From Datisca glomerata (taxonomy: Eukaryota; Streptophyta; Magnoliopsida; Cucurbitales; Datiscaceae), in assembly GCA_003255025.1 (NCBI GenBank), contig QANY01004802.1, positions 62,001-126,000 of the forward strand: DNA of 64,000 nucleotides. Direction: 5' to 3'. The notes under the pieces were generated by a model. The model saw only the letters and a list, made by a program, of their open reading frames with translations. It was not told where the DNA came from and ran no database searches. Shown here piece by piece: positions 45,066-56,572 of this stretch (positions are counted from its first letter, which is position 1; every line of letters begins with the position of its first letter). The translations under genes were made by a program, and so were the position numbers.

Positions 45066-48000
45066 AGGTTAGAAAATCAGGAAGGGAATTCTGTTCACCT
45101 TTAATATATTCAATATCAAAGTCAAAGATAGATAAAATGCTTTGCCATGATGCAAATATTTGTTTAGATGCAAGGTTTTGAACATCTTTTTTAAAAATCT
45201 GTTTTACAGTAGAGCAATCAACACGGATAAGGAAATGTTGATTTAAAATATCATCTTGAATTTTAATACACATTTCACAATTGCTAAACATTCTTGTTTA
45301 ATTGTAGGATAATTCTTTGCTGGTTCTTTCCAGGTACCAGAGGTGAATCTTAATAATTCTTCTTTATGAGTTTGGGGATTTGAATGTTTTAAAATACCTC
45401 CATATCCTAGGTTAGAGGCATCAGTTTCTACTATTTTATTTCATGTCAGGTGTGGTAAAACTAAACAATGTAATTGTTGAATTTTAGCTTTAATATGCTT
45501 AACTGCTAAGGTAAGATCTGATGTCCAATGTATAGGTTTCTTTTGGAGTCTCTGATTTAATAGGGCAGTATCCTGAACTAATTGAGGATAAAAGTCACGG
45601 ATATAGTTCAGGCTTCCTAGAAAGCGTTGTAATTGAGTTTTGTCTTTTATTTCATCTGAAAATTTAGATGCAAAATCTATACTACGGTTAATAGGGATAA
45701 TAGTGCCATTTGAAATGTTATAGCCTAAGAATCTAACAGTTGTTTGAAATAATTTCATTTTAGGAGCAGATAATACTAAACCATTTCTAATAATCACATG
45801 CTTAAAAATATTAAGATGTTTAAAATGCTGATCGATGGATGATGAGAAAATTAAGACATCATCAATATAACAGATAATGAATGCAGTGTAAGCATTGAAA
45901 ATATCATTCATAATATGCTGGAATTCAGATGGACCATTTTTAACACCAAATGGTAAAACATTCTATTCAAAATGACCAAAAGGTACAGTAAAGGCAGTTT
46001 TATACCTGTCAGCTTCAGCTATTTGAATTTGCCAGAATCCAGATTTCAGATCAAATTTGGAAAAGATCACAGAATCATAAAGTCTATCTAATAGATCTTT
46101 TTTATTCGGAATTGGATATCTAATCCATTGTAAGGCATCATTTAATGGTTTATAGTTGATCACTAATTTAGGTGATCCTCTTTCTATTTCAGCATTCTTA
46201 TTAACATAGAAACCAGTACAACTCCAAGGAGATTTACTGGGTCTAATTAATTTCTTTGTTAACAAAGATTCAATGTCAGTTTTACATAGTTTTAAATATT
46301 CCTTTTTCATTTGGCTAGGTCTGGATTTGGTAGGAATATTCTTCTCATTGAAGTCAGGCTGATATGGCAAAGAGATAATGTGTTTCTTTCTATCCCAAAA
46401 AGCATTTGGGATATCACTACAGGTTTCAGATTGGAATTCATGAAGAATAGTTTGAATTCTCTGTTGTAGTGCTGGTTGTTGAATACGTTGGTCAACAGTT
46501 AAGAAGTGTATTTCTTTTTGTAATAAATTGATCTGATTGGTTTTATTATCAATCAGATGTCTGATGATATCTACTTCCTTTGTATATGGTTTGGTAATGA
46601 ATTCAAAGGAAATGTCAACTGTATCTATAACTGTATGGATACCAGAGCTATCAATTCTGGTAATAGGCATAATTGAATTGAGAAAAGGATTGCCTAATAT
46701 AATGCTTTGTGTCATATTCTTTATGAGCACAAATGAGGCAGGTATGCAAACTCCCTGTTTGCAGCTAAGCGCTTCTGGTATTTTGTATTGAATTCTCATA
46801 GAATTTTCACTGGCGCTTGTGAGAGATTGAGTAGTTGTATGAAAATATTTTAAAGGAATTAATCCTTCATGGATACAATTCATATCTGCACCACTATCTA
46901 CTAAGACAACGGTGTCAGTTATGAGGAAATCAGGTTTGATTACTAAGGTAATCTTAGTATACCATTTCTGAAAAGTTACATGGTTAAGCAGGAAGAGATA
47001 CGGATTATTTTCTTTTGTCTGATCTGGTGAGATCTGACAAGTCTGATCTAGGGAAGTCAAAGTTTGACTTTGACTTTGACTAGGAGATGGCTGATCTGGT
47101 GAAGTCAAAGGTTGACTTTGACTTTGACCTGGCTGATCTGGTGAAGGCAGATCTGGTAAGACTACATGGGCTTTCCCTTTGGCTGTAGACTGTTTGAAGA
47201 GATTTAACTCTTGAGAAAAGATTTGATGTGCAGTTTTTAACTGCTGGATGTCAGATTTAATAATATTAATCTCCATCTTTAGATCAAATATTGTTACGGG
47301 TTTATGAGGTATATACTCCTGTTGAATACGGTTTAATAATTCTTTCATACTGTAATTTTCTATAGGTTTGATCTCAGGAGTAGAATATTCTTTGTAACAA
47401 GTTTTTAAAAACTTGAGTTTCATTTCTGGATCAGTAATTTGATCAGCTGTGGCAAGGAGAGATCGTTGAGTGTCAGTTAACACATTTAGACATGGTCCTT
47501 TCAGATCTAAACCGTTCATCTCAACTATTGCCTTCCAATAATTGGTTTCTGTTATGGCATTGCAGTTCTTAGAGCTGCAGCAAGGTTGATCAGGTTGGTC
47601 AGAAGTGACAGAAGAATCAGATTCAGATGCAGAAATATATGCAACGTCATCATCTGAGTTGGTCGTAGAACTGTCATCAGAGAGGCAGTTCAGAATCTTT
47701 TGTTGGGTTTTTTCATCGAGAGCTAACTTATGAAGTTTTCTTTTGAACTTGGATCGGCATTTGTTGGCAAAATGACCAGTTAAGCCACATTTATAACAAA
47801 TGACTTTGCCTTTGCTGTTATGAGACTTCTGATGTGGTGGAGGTTTATATTTGAGTTCTTTATGTCTGAATTTTTTTTTGGAAAAGTATTTTTTATGCGG
47901 TTTAGGATGCTTTGAGGAAATCCTAGGAGGCTTGGATGAAGAAGAAGTGGTTGGATAATGGATTTTCGTATCATAGGCAAATTGATCACAAAATTCACCT

Positions 48001-49725
48001 AATTCTTTTCTGTTGTCAAGATTCTGGTTCTTCATCATATGTTGAAGTTTCATATAATTGCATAATCCTAGCCCTTCTTCTATGACTAGGGCAATGAGAT
48101 GTCCATAAGTATATTGATCATAAGGAATATCCATTTGATCATGCTTATCTCAGAGTTTTCTTCTTACTCTTTCAGCAAAAAGACTTGGGAGTCCATCAAT
48201 GAACTTTTCCTTCCAATGTTCATTGTTTGCATCACTTTTCTGCATGACTTTCATAAGAAAGACATCTTTATACCATCTGAAGTGAGTCAGAGAAGGGCAT
48301 CTCAGGTTTTGGAGGAGTTCTCTGTGCCTATCAGTATTGACAATTCCTGGGCCAAGGAAATGATGAATAATGGATTGGGCCAGGGTATAACAAGCGTCTT
48401 CGGTTCTGGTATGAGTACCAGTAATTCGATCAATATGAATTTTGAAAGAGTCTAAGATTTCTTGGCGTTGACTTTCAGTGAGACAATTGTCCCACCAGCC
48501 TTTCAGGATTCCTGTGAAACCGTTGACCAGGAATCTGCAGATCTGGTGATCCGTATTATCATTCTTTTTACAAACAGAAGAATACATGATCATTTGATGA
48601 ATGATCTCGAAGACCTGATATTCTGTTTTACCATCTATGTTCCATTCATAGATGGTTTTACCATGATAAGATTTCTGAGAATGAAGAAAGTCTTCTTCAT
48701 AAAAAATATCTTGAGGAGTAGGTCTAGGATAGTAATACCTACTTGGTCCAGTTAAGGCTGTACGGGTCGTAGTTCTTTTAGAATAGCTAAAAGACAGTTT
48801 ATTGATGGAATCATCAAAATTCTTCTGAATATCTAAGATTTGAGAGAGGGAATATTCTGGTTCATCAGGATTAGGTAGATCATCCTGATTCATCATATTC
48901 AACTATCCTGAAGATGATTCAGGTGTGGTCTTATCAGGTGTTGAGATCTTTAAATTCTTGATCTTGTCCATTATGATTTCCATGAAGTCTTCCTCCTTTT
49001 TACTAGATTTTAATTTAAAATTCTGGACATCTAAAGGAGGTTTAAGGGTTACTGGTTCAATTGTTAATTTAGGTTTATCAGTTGGAGGAGTTTTAGATTG
49101 AATCTCCTGGATTTGAGAAACATGTTCCTCTATCCTAGTTAACTGAGTTCTTACAGTTTGAAGGAAGAGGTTGGTGTAATTGTTCTGTTTAGTTACAAGT
49201 ACAATGTCTTTTACCTTAACACTATCCTGATGGTTGGTTTTATCAGGCACCTCAGTATAGGGGTTAATGGCCAAGGGTTTTTGGTTACCTTGTCCTGGAG
49301 CCAGTTCTAAGGATAAAGGTGGTGGATGAATAACATTGTAAGTTCTACCAGTAGTGGTAATCCAAGTTTTCTGTATATTGGTAAGAACTTGTAGCTGTTG
49401 GTCATCTTTAATTTTGACTCTTTGAGTGAGCTGGTAATACCATTCAGGGAAAGATTGAAGGGATTGATTCTGTTCTAAGTGGAAGTAGTACATGTTCTTA
49501 AGATCTAAGAGCTGTTGAGGATTATGGTTGGTGAAATACCAATCTCTGAAATCCTTATATTTTGGTTGCATAAAATCCTGGTGAAGACTTTGTCTTAACA
49601 TGCTATTAGGTGTAAAATCCATTTAAATGTTGAATTGCATGTCACTTGCGGTTGGGCTCATAGGCTTTTTGTTTATGGTGGATTCATAAACACCATGAGG
49701 AATCTGATTTTCACTGATGTAGAAT
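45031..49725 (-). pseudogene. EPRV-B ORF1 polyprotein (CP, PR, RT, RNase H), five in-frame stops
   Basis: One frame is kept from 49725 to about 45300, with stops at 49623-49625 (TAA), 48903-48905 (TAG), 48150-48152 (TGA), 45963-45965 (TAG) and 45441-45443 (TGA). A single frame change near 45300 then leads to the end at 45031. Domains in order: coat region (about 48900-47700) with a CYKCGLTGHFANKC knuckle at 47800-47760; a spacer with two Gln/Ser/Pro repeats (SPDQPGQSQSQPLTS); protease VLVDSGADMNCIHEG near 46910-46860, with an intact DSG; RT from about 46290, with YIDDVLIFS near 45860; and RNase H (VDCSTVKQIF, then YIKGEQNSLPDFL). The movement-protein core is lost with the 5' end. Confidence 0.85.
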
Positions 49726-49726
49726 T

Positions 49727-49890
49727 ATAAGACACAGTTATACATACATATATAGTGTATTGTACGTAACAATATCATAAATCATAAGGTATATCGTACG
49801 TAACATATCATGAATTATAAGATACAGTTATACATACATATATAGTGTATTGTATGTAACAATATCATGAATCATAAGATACAATTATAC
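49727..49890. repeat. ~63-125-bp tandem repeat beside EPRV-B
   Basis: Units contain AATTATAAGA(C/T)ACAGTTA, TACATACATATATAGTG, TATTGTA(C/T)GTAACAA and TATCATGAATCATAAG. A single related piece lies left of the virus at 42834-42862. Confidence 0.8.
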
Positions 49891-49940
49891 ATACATATAT
49901 ATATATATNTGTATGTATGTATATATATATATGTATGTAA
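49886..49940. repeat. TA/TATG microsatellite with one undetermined base
   Basis: ATACATACATATATAT, then N at 49909, then TGTATGTATGTATATAT. The two halves are complementary and could fold back. Confidence 0.9.
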
Positions 49941-51850
49941 TTTATAGTATCTTAAAAAGAACGATATTTCAGCTTAATTTTTAAAAACAAAAATATTTCA
50001 TAATATCTTAAAAAATAACAACATTTCAGGTTAACCTTTGAAAACAAAAATACTCCGGCTTTGTTGTATGAGTTTAACTTTTGACAGCTGTACAACAGAA
50101 TTTCAAATATTGAATACATAATATTATCTTCAATTGAATTCGTTGAATCAACTTTATAAAATAAATAATTTTAAAAATTTGATTCTATTAAATTAATCTT
50201 ATCGTAAGAAAACTAAAGAGTTGAAAGCCTTTACAATTGAATTCGTTGAATTAACCTTTTTAGGGACGGTTTGGTTCGCACATGAAATTTTACATTAATT
50301 TTAATTAAGTTAATGAAATGAGAGAGAAAGTGTGGGAAGAAATATTTTAATGATGGTAGGAAAATAACTTTGTTTGATATTAAAATTGCAATGATATTGT
50401 AAATTATAATTGCTTAAAATTTTTGTTGAAATTCAATTACCTCAAAAATTATAAATTAGGACTGCAGTTTTATTTAAAGATTACTCCACGCAAATATGAT
50501 AATCAATTACAAAAAAATGACAGTATGACTATAAAAAAGAATAGCACGAAACAAATAGAACATGTAAAAGAATCATTCTTAATGCTTTCTTCCATGGAAT
50601 TAATCTTTAAAAATGTTAGCTACATTATTAATTACAGATATATAATGTTTCAGATGCAAGTTTTCTTAAAAGAAGAAGAAAAAAGCATATAAATAGTGCA
50701 AAATTTATAAGAATTTACATGGCCTCTATTCCAATTCAAGCTTTTGTTTTTTTTTTTTCCGTAGTAAAGTAAAACTATAGACAAACAGAATTAACTTTTT
50801 ACTTTTAGTTCAATTTATTTCTTAGTCATTACTTTTTATTATAGATTAAGATTTGTTACTTTAAAGGTCTATTTCATTATGTTTTCTTTCATGTAAAAAT
50901 TACACGTCGAAATAATGTGGAGCGTGTTCTCACGTGTGATTTATGTCCACAAAAAAATGAGTAATCCAGGTTAACAAAGTACTTAAAATGTTTAGTTGAA
51001 GTTTACATAAATAATGGAAGAATCATTGTATAAAAAACGGAAGAATCATTTGAATTTTAAAGTCTATATATAGTAGGTGAGTAACATATATGTCATAGTG
51101 AATGAATTGCAATTGACCAGAAAATATGAGTTAAATATGTAAACAATAAATGAGAGAATGAATTGATTTTGAAAATAGTATGTATTGAATTGTATCTATA
51201 TGGTCTTCTTTTATAGCTGTTAACAGAAATAAAATCTAAATTTAAGTCGGATTATCCTACTATTAACAAGGATGTGATAGTTGTGGTAACTGTTTTGACT
51301 GGACTCAACTATTATTTATTATAGAGATTGTCATATCATCACACCACTCCTAGCTGTTCCATGTTTTATCGAATTTCAGGTGTCATCTCTCCGCTGATTA
51401 GCAACTACCTATTTTTTGAGAGCTCATTGATTCCCGTATAAATGCCCTATTTTACTCGATGGTTTTAAGCGGTTGGTGTAAAACAATAGACGACTGATCT
51501 ATCGTTGTCAAATTACTGATGTCATGTCCATAGTTATTTCTTCCCGCCTATGCCTCGTTTCACACTAATTCGCGTCACCATTACGTTGCCTGAATGGCGA
51601 AGCATTTTGAGCTCTTCAGATTCTGCTGCCCTTTCCTCCTCTAATTTAATTCCACGCGTTCACCCTTTCTTACTCCTTAGTCGCTTCATCTTTTTTATAA
51701 TGATTACTTTTCAAATGGAATCCACCTCTTCATGTCCATGGTGACATATACATACGAGGAGTCTTCATTCTTTCTTTTCCATGCTCGTCATCCCTTTTCT
51801 ACTACTCCTTCATTCCTCCTCTTGTTCTTTTTTTTTTTTTTAAATTTTCA
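49941..51850. other. AT-rich intergenic DNA
   Basis: No gene recognised. The 89-codon ORF at 50423-50692 is Lys/Asn-rich with no domain and is probably chance. 51480-51850 is less AT-rich, with pyrimidine tracts and a T-run just before the ATG at 51851, and could be promoter and leader of the following ORF. Confidence 0.4.
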
Positions 51851-52045
51851 ATGGCGTCAAGTTTTTCACCCTCTCTTCCTAGGATTAGAAATAGGGAAGA
51901 AGAGTTTGATAGGTTTGTAAGTCAGTTTCACAATTCCCTGATTGCGTCTATTGCTCTTATTCCAACAGAGGCGTTCCAATTCGACGATGAGGGGAGATAC
52001 GGCAGACATTTTCATATTCCTACAGAGTGGTCTTTTGGAATGTGA
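51851..52045 (+). pseudogene. Possible first exon of a host gene cut by copia LTR
   Basis: The 64-codon ORF starts in good context (TTTTCAATGGCG) after a pyrimidine-rich leader and encodes MASSFSPSLPRIRNREEEF, then DRFVSQFHNSLIASIAL. Its composition is that of a real protein. The stop arises within a few bases of the copia LTR end at 52050. I do not recognise the family. If it is an exon, its continuation would lie beyond the copia cluster, outside the window. Confidence 0.35.
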
Positions 52046-52049
52046 ACAT

Positions 52050-52942
52050 TGTTGTTCATAGTTATGGAACAAGATACTTTCATAAACCAACAGTACAATG
52101 AAAATGAAACGAATACAACTTAAACGTAACAGAAATTATTACAATGAAAATTATCAGAACTAATACACGGAAATAAAAGGAAAACAAATACAACCAAAAT
52201 TGTAATAGTTAAAGCAGAATTTAGACAAAGATCGAGGATTGCTCGTGATTAATGTCCTAAAGCTAATAATCGTCCTCCACAGGGTGTTTGGAGACTACGA
52301 TGAATCGTCTCTGCAACATACAAAGATCTAAGCCTGAGTATAGCAACCAGTTACTCGTAGTCTCTCAGAACTCTTTGTAGCTCTCTCTCAATATGCAGGA
52401 AGATTGAAAAATATGCAGCAGTTTGATAATGGTGATGAAAATGAGGTTTCATTATGGTGATAAAAACAAAGCTCTTTTCTGTGTGCTCACACACTGACTT
52501 TTAAAAACTTGTACAGCTTGAGGAGCAAGTAAAAAAATGTTGATTAGTGCTGATAAGATCATGCCCGAAAATGGAGATGATGGAGATAATTGATTTTTTA
52601 ATTATCTTCTGTTAATAATCCAACACAGATTCTATGGAGATATTTGTTATCTTTGACAAATTCAAAGCTTTAAGCCTTCCTCTGCAAGTAAATAATCAAA
52701 AAAAAATTTGTCCAAAAAATAATTCATTAATCCGGACTGGACCATGTGCCATCTAGGTCCTCCCTTCCCCACAAAATGTGAGGTACCCCTTGAGGCTAAC
52801 CCAAGGCATGAGAGTTGGGTTTATAAACCTAATAACTTTTCCTTGAGTTTCCAATGTGGGACTGAATCCGACTCTATTTCACATCACACATTTTCATTCA
52901 CACATTTTCTTTTGACTTCTCTTTCCTTTTTTATCTCCAACA
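52050..52942 (-). repeat. Copia LTR 1 (3' LTR of element C1)
   Basis: 893 bp. On the minus strand it runs TGTTGGAGATAAAAAAGG ... GAACAACA (TG...CA). The polypurine-like GTGGGAGAT precedes it. It aligns with 54969-55852 at roughly 85-90% by eye. Confidence 0.85.
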
Positions 52943-53319
52943 ATCTCCCACACGAATGAAATTTGTTCCTAGCTAGACAATAACATGAGAGAGAGTAGAT
53001 GATATATGCATCAGGATAGGTGTCTTCTGGACTTGAACCTTCCGTAGTGAGAATTCATCGGATTTATTCTAAAGAACAGTGAAATATGTTCTTGAATTGA
53101 ACCTCCTCTAAGATAAACCGAGACAAAAAATTTCACACATATCTCATCTTAATTCATCTGACTTAATACGAGTTTGTTCATTTTGGTCCTAAACATATCT
53201 CATGTTCATGAGAGCATTATTCAGTGCATATCCTATGAAAATAAAGTCTATCGTCTTAGGTCCAAGCTTTACTCTTTTTGGCAACGGTATTTGTACCTTT
53301 GCGAGACACCCCCACATTT

Positions 53320-53939
53320 TTAGGATTTTATAGGAAGGTAACTACCCTTTCCACTCTTCATAAGGAGACTTGTTAGTCTTCTTATGTGAAATCCTATTAA
53401 GTATGGTGTTTTCTGTAAGCAAGGCATCCCCCACAAATTTTTGCACAATCTAGTATTGTTCAACATATAGTTCATCATATCTTTCAGAGTTCTATTTTTC
53501 CTTTCTACCACCCCATTCTGTTGAGACTTGTAAGGTGCAGTAGTTTGATGCACAATTCCATGCTGGGCACAGAATTCAGACAGCATAGTGAGTCATACTC
53601 TCTACCTCGGTCAGATCTAAGCACTTTGATATTTTTACCAAGTTATGTTTCAACTTCAGACTTGTATGTGTTAAACATATCTGAAGTCTCATCAGTTGAA
53701 TGAAGCAGATATACGTAACAATATTTACTAAAATCATCAATAAATGTAACAAAGTATTTTCTACCTTCCCTACTAGGTGTTAATTTTAAATCATATAAAT
53801 TGCTATGTATCAAATCAAGTAAGTCGTTTGTTCTTTCTACAGATTTAAAAGACTTACTAGCAAATTTAGATTCAACGCATATTTCACATTTATTTCCTTT
53901 TTCTAGAGTAAAACTAGGAAAAAGTTCTAAATTAATCAT
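53320..53939 (-). pseudogene. C1 integrase, broken
   Basis: 53939-53643 encodes the zinc-binding end (NKCEICVESKFASKSF) and core start (TFIDDFSKYCYVYLL). 53586-53320 encodes the rest of the core (HQTTAPYKSQQNGVVERKNR). A stop separates them near 53640. A copy 5001 bp away (58321-58940) is almost identical. Confidence 0.85.
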
Positions 53940-54085
53940 TCGTTGTAAGGATCAAAAATTAACATGTACTAATCTAGCATGTCAAATATTAGACAATTCA
54001 GTGATATAAACAGAAGAAGCAGAATTATTATTAAATAATAGTAGGAGTTACAACAGACACATTAAGTTTAAAAAGACTATAAGAA

Positions 54086-54568
54086 TTATAACCCTTTCCA
54101 AACAAACATCCCTTCCTTAGTCAGAATAAACTCGCCAGTATCAAAGACAAACATAAAACCACTCTTACATAAAATAGATCCTGAAACCAAATTTCTAGGA
54201 ATTTCAGGCACATGCAGCACATCCAGGAGAGTAAGTTGTTTTTTGGATGTAAACTTTAGCACAACCTGTCCCTTTCCCTTAACAACAGCTTCTGAGGCGT
54301 TCCCCATATAGAGAACTTCATCATTTTCAAACTCTGTATAATTTGAAAAAACATTTCGGTCATTGCGCACGTGCTTCGTCGCACCAGTGTCGACCCACCA
54401 TTCCTTGGTGTCAGTGACCACACAGTGCTTAGAAATCATAGCACAAATATCATCTATCTCCATCATATTTGCTTGATTCATTTTCTCGTCGTTACGGGGT
54501 TGGTTACCATCGTTATGATCTTTCTTAAAACGGTAGTCCTTTGCCCTGTGTCCGGTTTTACCACACAC
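54086..54568 (-). pseudogene. C1 zinc knuckle and protease
   Basis: A 160-codon open segment. The knuckle MCGKTGHRAKDYRFKK has Tyr in place of the last Cys, as does C2. The protease site is EWWVDTGATKHVRND (DTG intact). VLHVPEIPRNLVSGSILCKS follows. Confidence 0.85.
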
Positions 54569-54576
54569 CCATCCAT

Positions 54577-54951
54577 CTCGTATTTCAGGAATTTCCCGAC
54601 AATAAACTTCTTCGTCCCGGCATCCTCAGTTTTTTATTTCTTCTCCAAGGCCTGCCATAGCTTCTTTACCGTCTTGAATGACAAGTAGACGTTGTAGAGG
54701 GTGTCTACCAAGCCTTTCAAGATATAGTTTCAGTAAAGGAAGTCCAAATGAATCTAGGATTCCCGTGTCGATGCCAGCTCCTTTGATTGTCCTTCCTTCG
54801 GTGCATGAGGAATATTTCCTGTGAGCAAATGTGCTAGATTGAGAGTGGTCAGATAGAAGACCATCTTCTGTTGCCATTGTTGGAAGTCGTCCCCCTTGAA
54901 CTTTTCAAGTCTCTCAGCGTGCAAAGTCTTGATTCCAGCAGATTGTTCCAT
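54577..54951 (-). pseudogene. C1 gag, frameshifted and internally deleted
   Basis: It starts at 54951, 18 bp inside the LTR end (MEQSAGIKTLHAERLEKFKG, then DDFQQWQQKMVFYLTTLNLA), the usual copia gag start. The frame is lost near 54755. Compared with C2, about 370 bp (59576-59945) is missing before the zinc knuckle. No tRNA-Met primer site (TGGTATCAGAGC) is visible between the LTR and the ATG. Confidence 0.7.
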
Positions 54952-54968
54952 AATTATTGTCTTTATAT

Positions 54969-55852
54969 TGTTGTTCGTAGTGATGAAACAAGATGCTTTC
55001 ATAAACTAACAGTACAATGGAAATGGAACAATTACAACTTAAACCCAACAAAAATGATTACAATGAAAATTATTTGAACTAATGCACGAAAATAAAAGGA
55101 AAACAAATACAACTGAAATTGCAAAAATTAAAGCAGAAATTAGATGAAGATCAAGGATTGCTCGTGAGGAATGTCCTAAAAATAATAATCGAGCATGATT
55201 ATAGCAACCAATTACTCAGACATACCCAGAACTCTTTGTGGCTCTCTCTCAATATCTAGGAAGATTGAGAAATATGCAACAGTTTGATAATAATGATGAA
55301 AATGAGGTTTGATGATGGTGATAAAAATGAAGCTCTTTTCTGTGTGCTCACACGCTGTCTTTTGAAAACATGTACAACTTGGGGAGCAAGTAAAAAAATG
55401 TTGGTTTAATGCTGATAAAATCATGCACGAAAATGGGGATAATGGAGATAATTGATTTTCTAATTATCTTCTGCAGATAATCAAGCACAGATTCTATGGA
55501 GATATTTGTTAGATTTGACAAATTTAAAGCTCTAAGCCTTCCAATACAAGTAAATAATCAAAAAAATAATTCTAAAAAATAATTCTTTGATCCGGACCAG
55601 CCGGACGGACAACGGCGGCGGCGCGCACGTGTGAGGGGAGGATCATGTGCCATCTAGGTCCTCCCTTCCCCATAAAATATTGGGTGCCCCTTGGGGCTAA
55701 CCCCATGGTATGAGAGTTGGGTTTATAAATCTAACATTTTAAGTTTTCAATGTGGGACTAAATCCCACTCTATTTCTTATCACACACTTTCATTCACACA
55801 TTTTCTTTTGTTTCTTTCTTTTGACTTCTCTTTCCTTTTTTTATCTCCAAAA
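54969..55852 (-). repeat. Copia LTR 2, shared by C1 and C2
   Basis: 884 bp, starting TTTTGGAGATAAAAAAAGG and ending GAACAACA on the minus strand. It serves as the 5' LTR of C1 and lies where C2 needs its 3' LTR. It contains a GC-rich CGGCGGCGGCGCGCACGTG patch (near 55610-55630) missing from LTR 1. Confidence 0.85.
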
Positions 55853-56572
55853 GTCTCACACATGAATGAAATGTGTCCTAGCTAGACAACAACATGAGAA
55901 AAAGTAGATGAGATATGCATTAGGAGAGGTGTCTTTTGGACTTGAACCTTCTCTCGTAAGAATTCATCGGATTTATTATGAAGAACAGTGAACTATGTTC
56001 TTGAACTGAACTTCCTCTGAGATAAACTAAGACAATAAATTTCACACATATCTGATCTTAATACATCTTAGATCATACGCTTTTTGTTCATTTTAGTCCA
56101 AAACATACCCCTTGTTCATTAGAGCTTTAGAGAGGTTAAGCCATTCAGACCTCTCATAGAAGCGACCCCACTTCTACTCTCACATATGTGATGATGACTA
56201 CGAGTATTCTGTCTATACTCCTCTTGCAAGCAAGATGTAAACACCATTAAATACTAAGTATACCATTTTATCGTCTACATACAACACACTTTCATTACAT
56301 CATAGGAATGGGAAGAAATAAAGTATCTTTGTGTGTTACGTGAATCATTCCTGCCAGTTTTTATTGAACATAGATCTTGGGATCTTCAGTCAACTAGGTT
56401 AGGTTTCCAACTGAATGATTCATTGAATAGGCTTTAAGCCCATTCCCCTTGATAATTTATTTATTTGTTCCCTTGACAAACCTTTGGTCAGAGGGTAAGC
56501 AAGATTCTCCTTTGACCTTATAAAGTCTTAGGAAATCACCCAATTTGAGAGCAACTACTTAATGATATTATG

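Larger units (their letters stand above)
42863..49725 (-). mobile_element. Endogenous pararetrovirus EPRV-B (Caulimoviridae), minus strand
   Basis: About 6.9 kb. In minus-strand order it has the polyprotein (from within the N-terminal region to RNase H), a second ORF, then the intergenic region with a TATA box. There are no LTRs or integrase. It is a different, much better kept lineage than EPRV-1 but shares the same gene order and ORF2 type. The movement-protein core is missing because the 5' end is cut near 49725. Both borders carry similar ACGTAACATATCATGA-type repeats, and a TA run lies outside the right border. Confidence 0.8.
52943..54968 (-). mobile_element. Copia element C1 interior, lacking RT and RNase H
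   Basis: Order on the minus strand: gag start, zinc knuckle, protease, integrase, then directly the 3' untranslated region and LTR 1. RT and RNase H, present in C2 at 56573-57861, are deleted. The 3' untranslated part (52943-53215) matches 55860-56110 and 60360-60680. Confidence 0.8.

Noticed and set aside
48903..49622. Three separate viral genes in EPRV-B ORF1 rather than one
   Set aside because: The pieces share one reading frame across the stops, and the domain order is that of a single polyprotein.
50423..50692. 89-codon Lys/Asn-rich ORF as a gene
   Set aside because: AT-rich chance ORF with no domain, promoter or splice context recognised.
54952..54968. tRNA-Met primer site of copia C1
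   Set aside because: The bases between LTR and gag ATG do not match TGGTATCAGAGC; the site is lost or never present in this copy.
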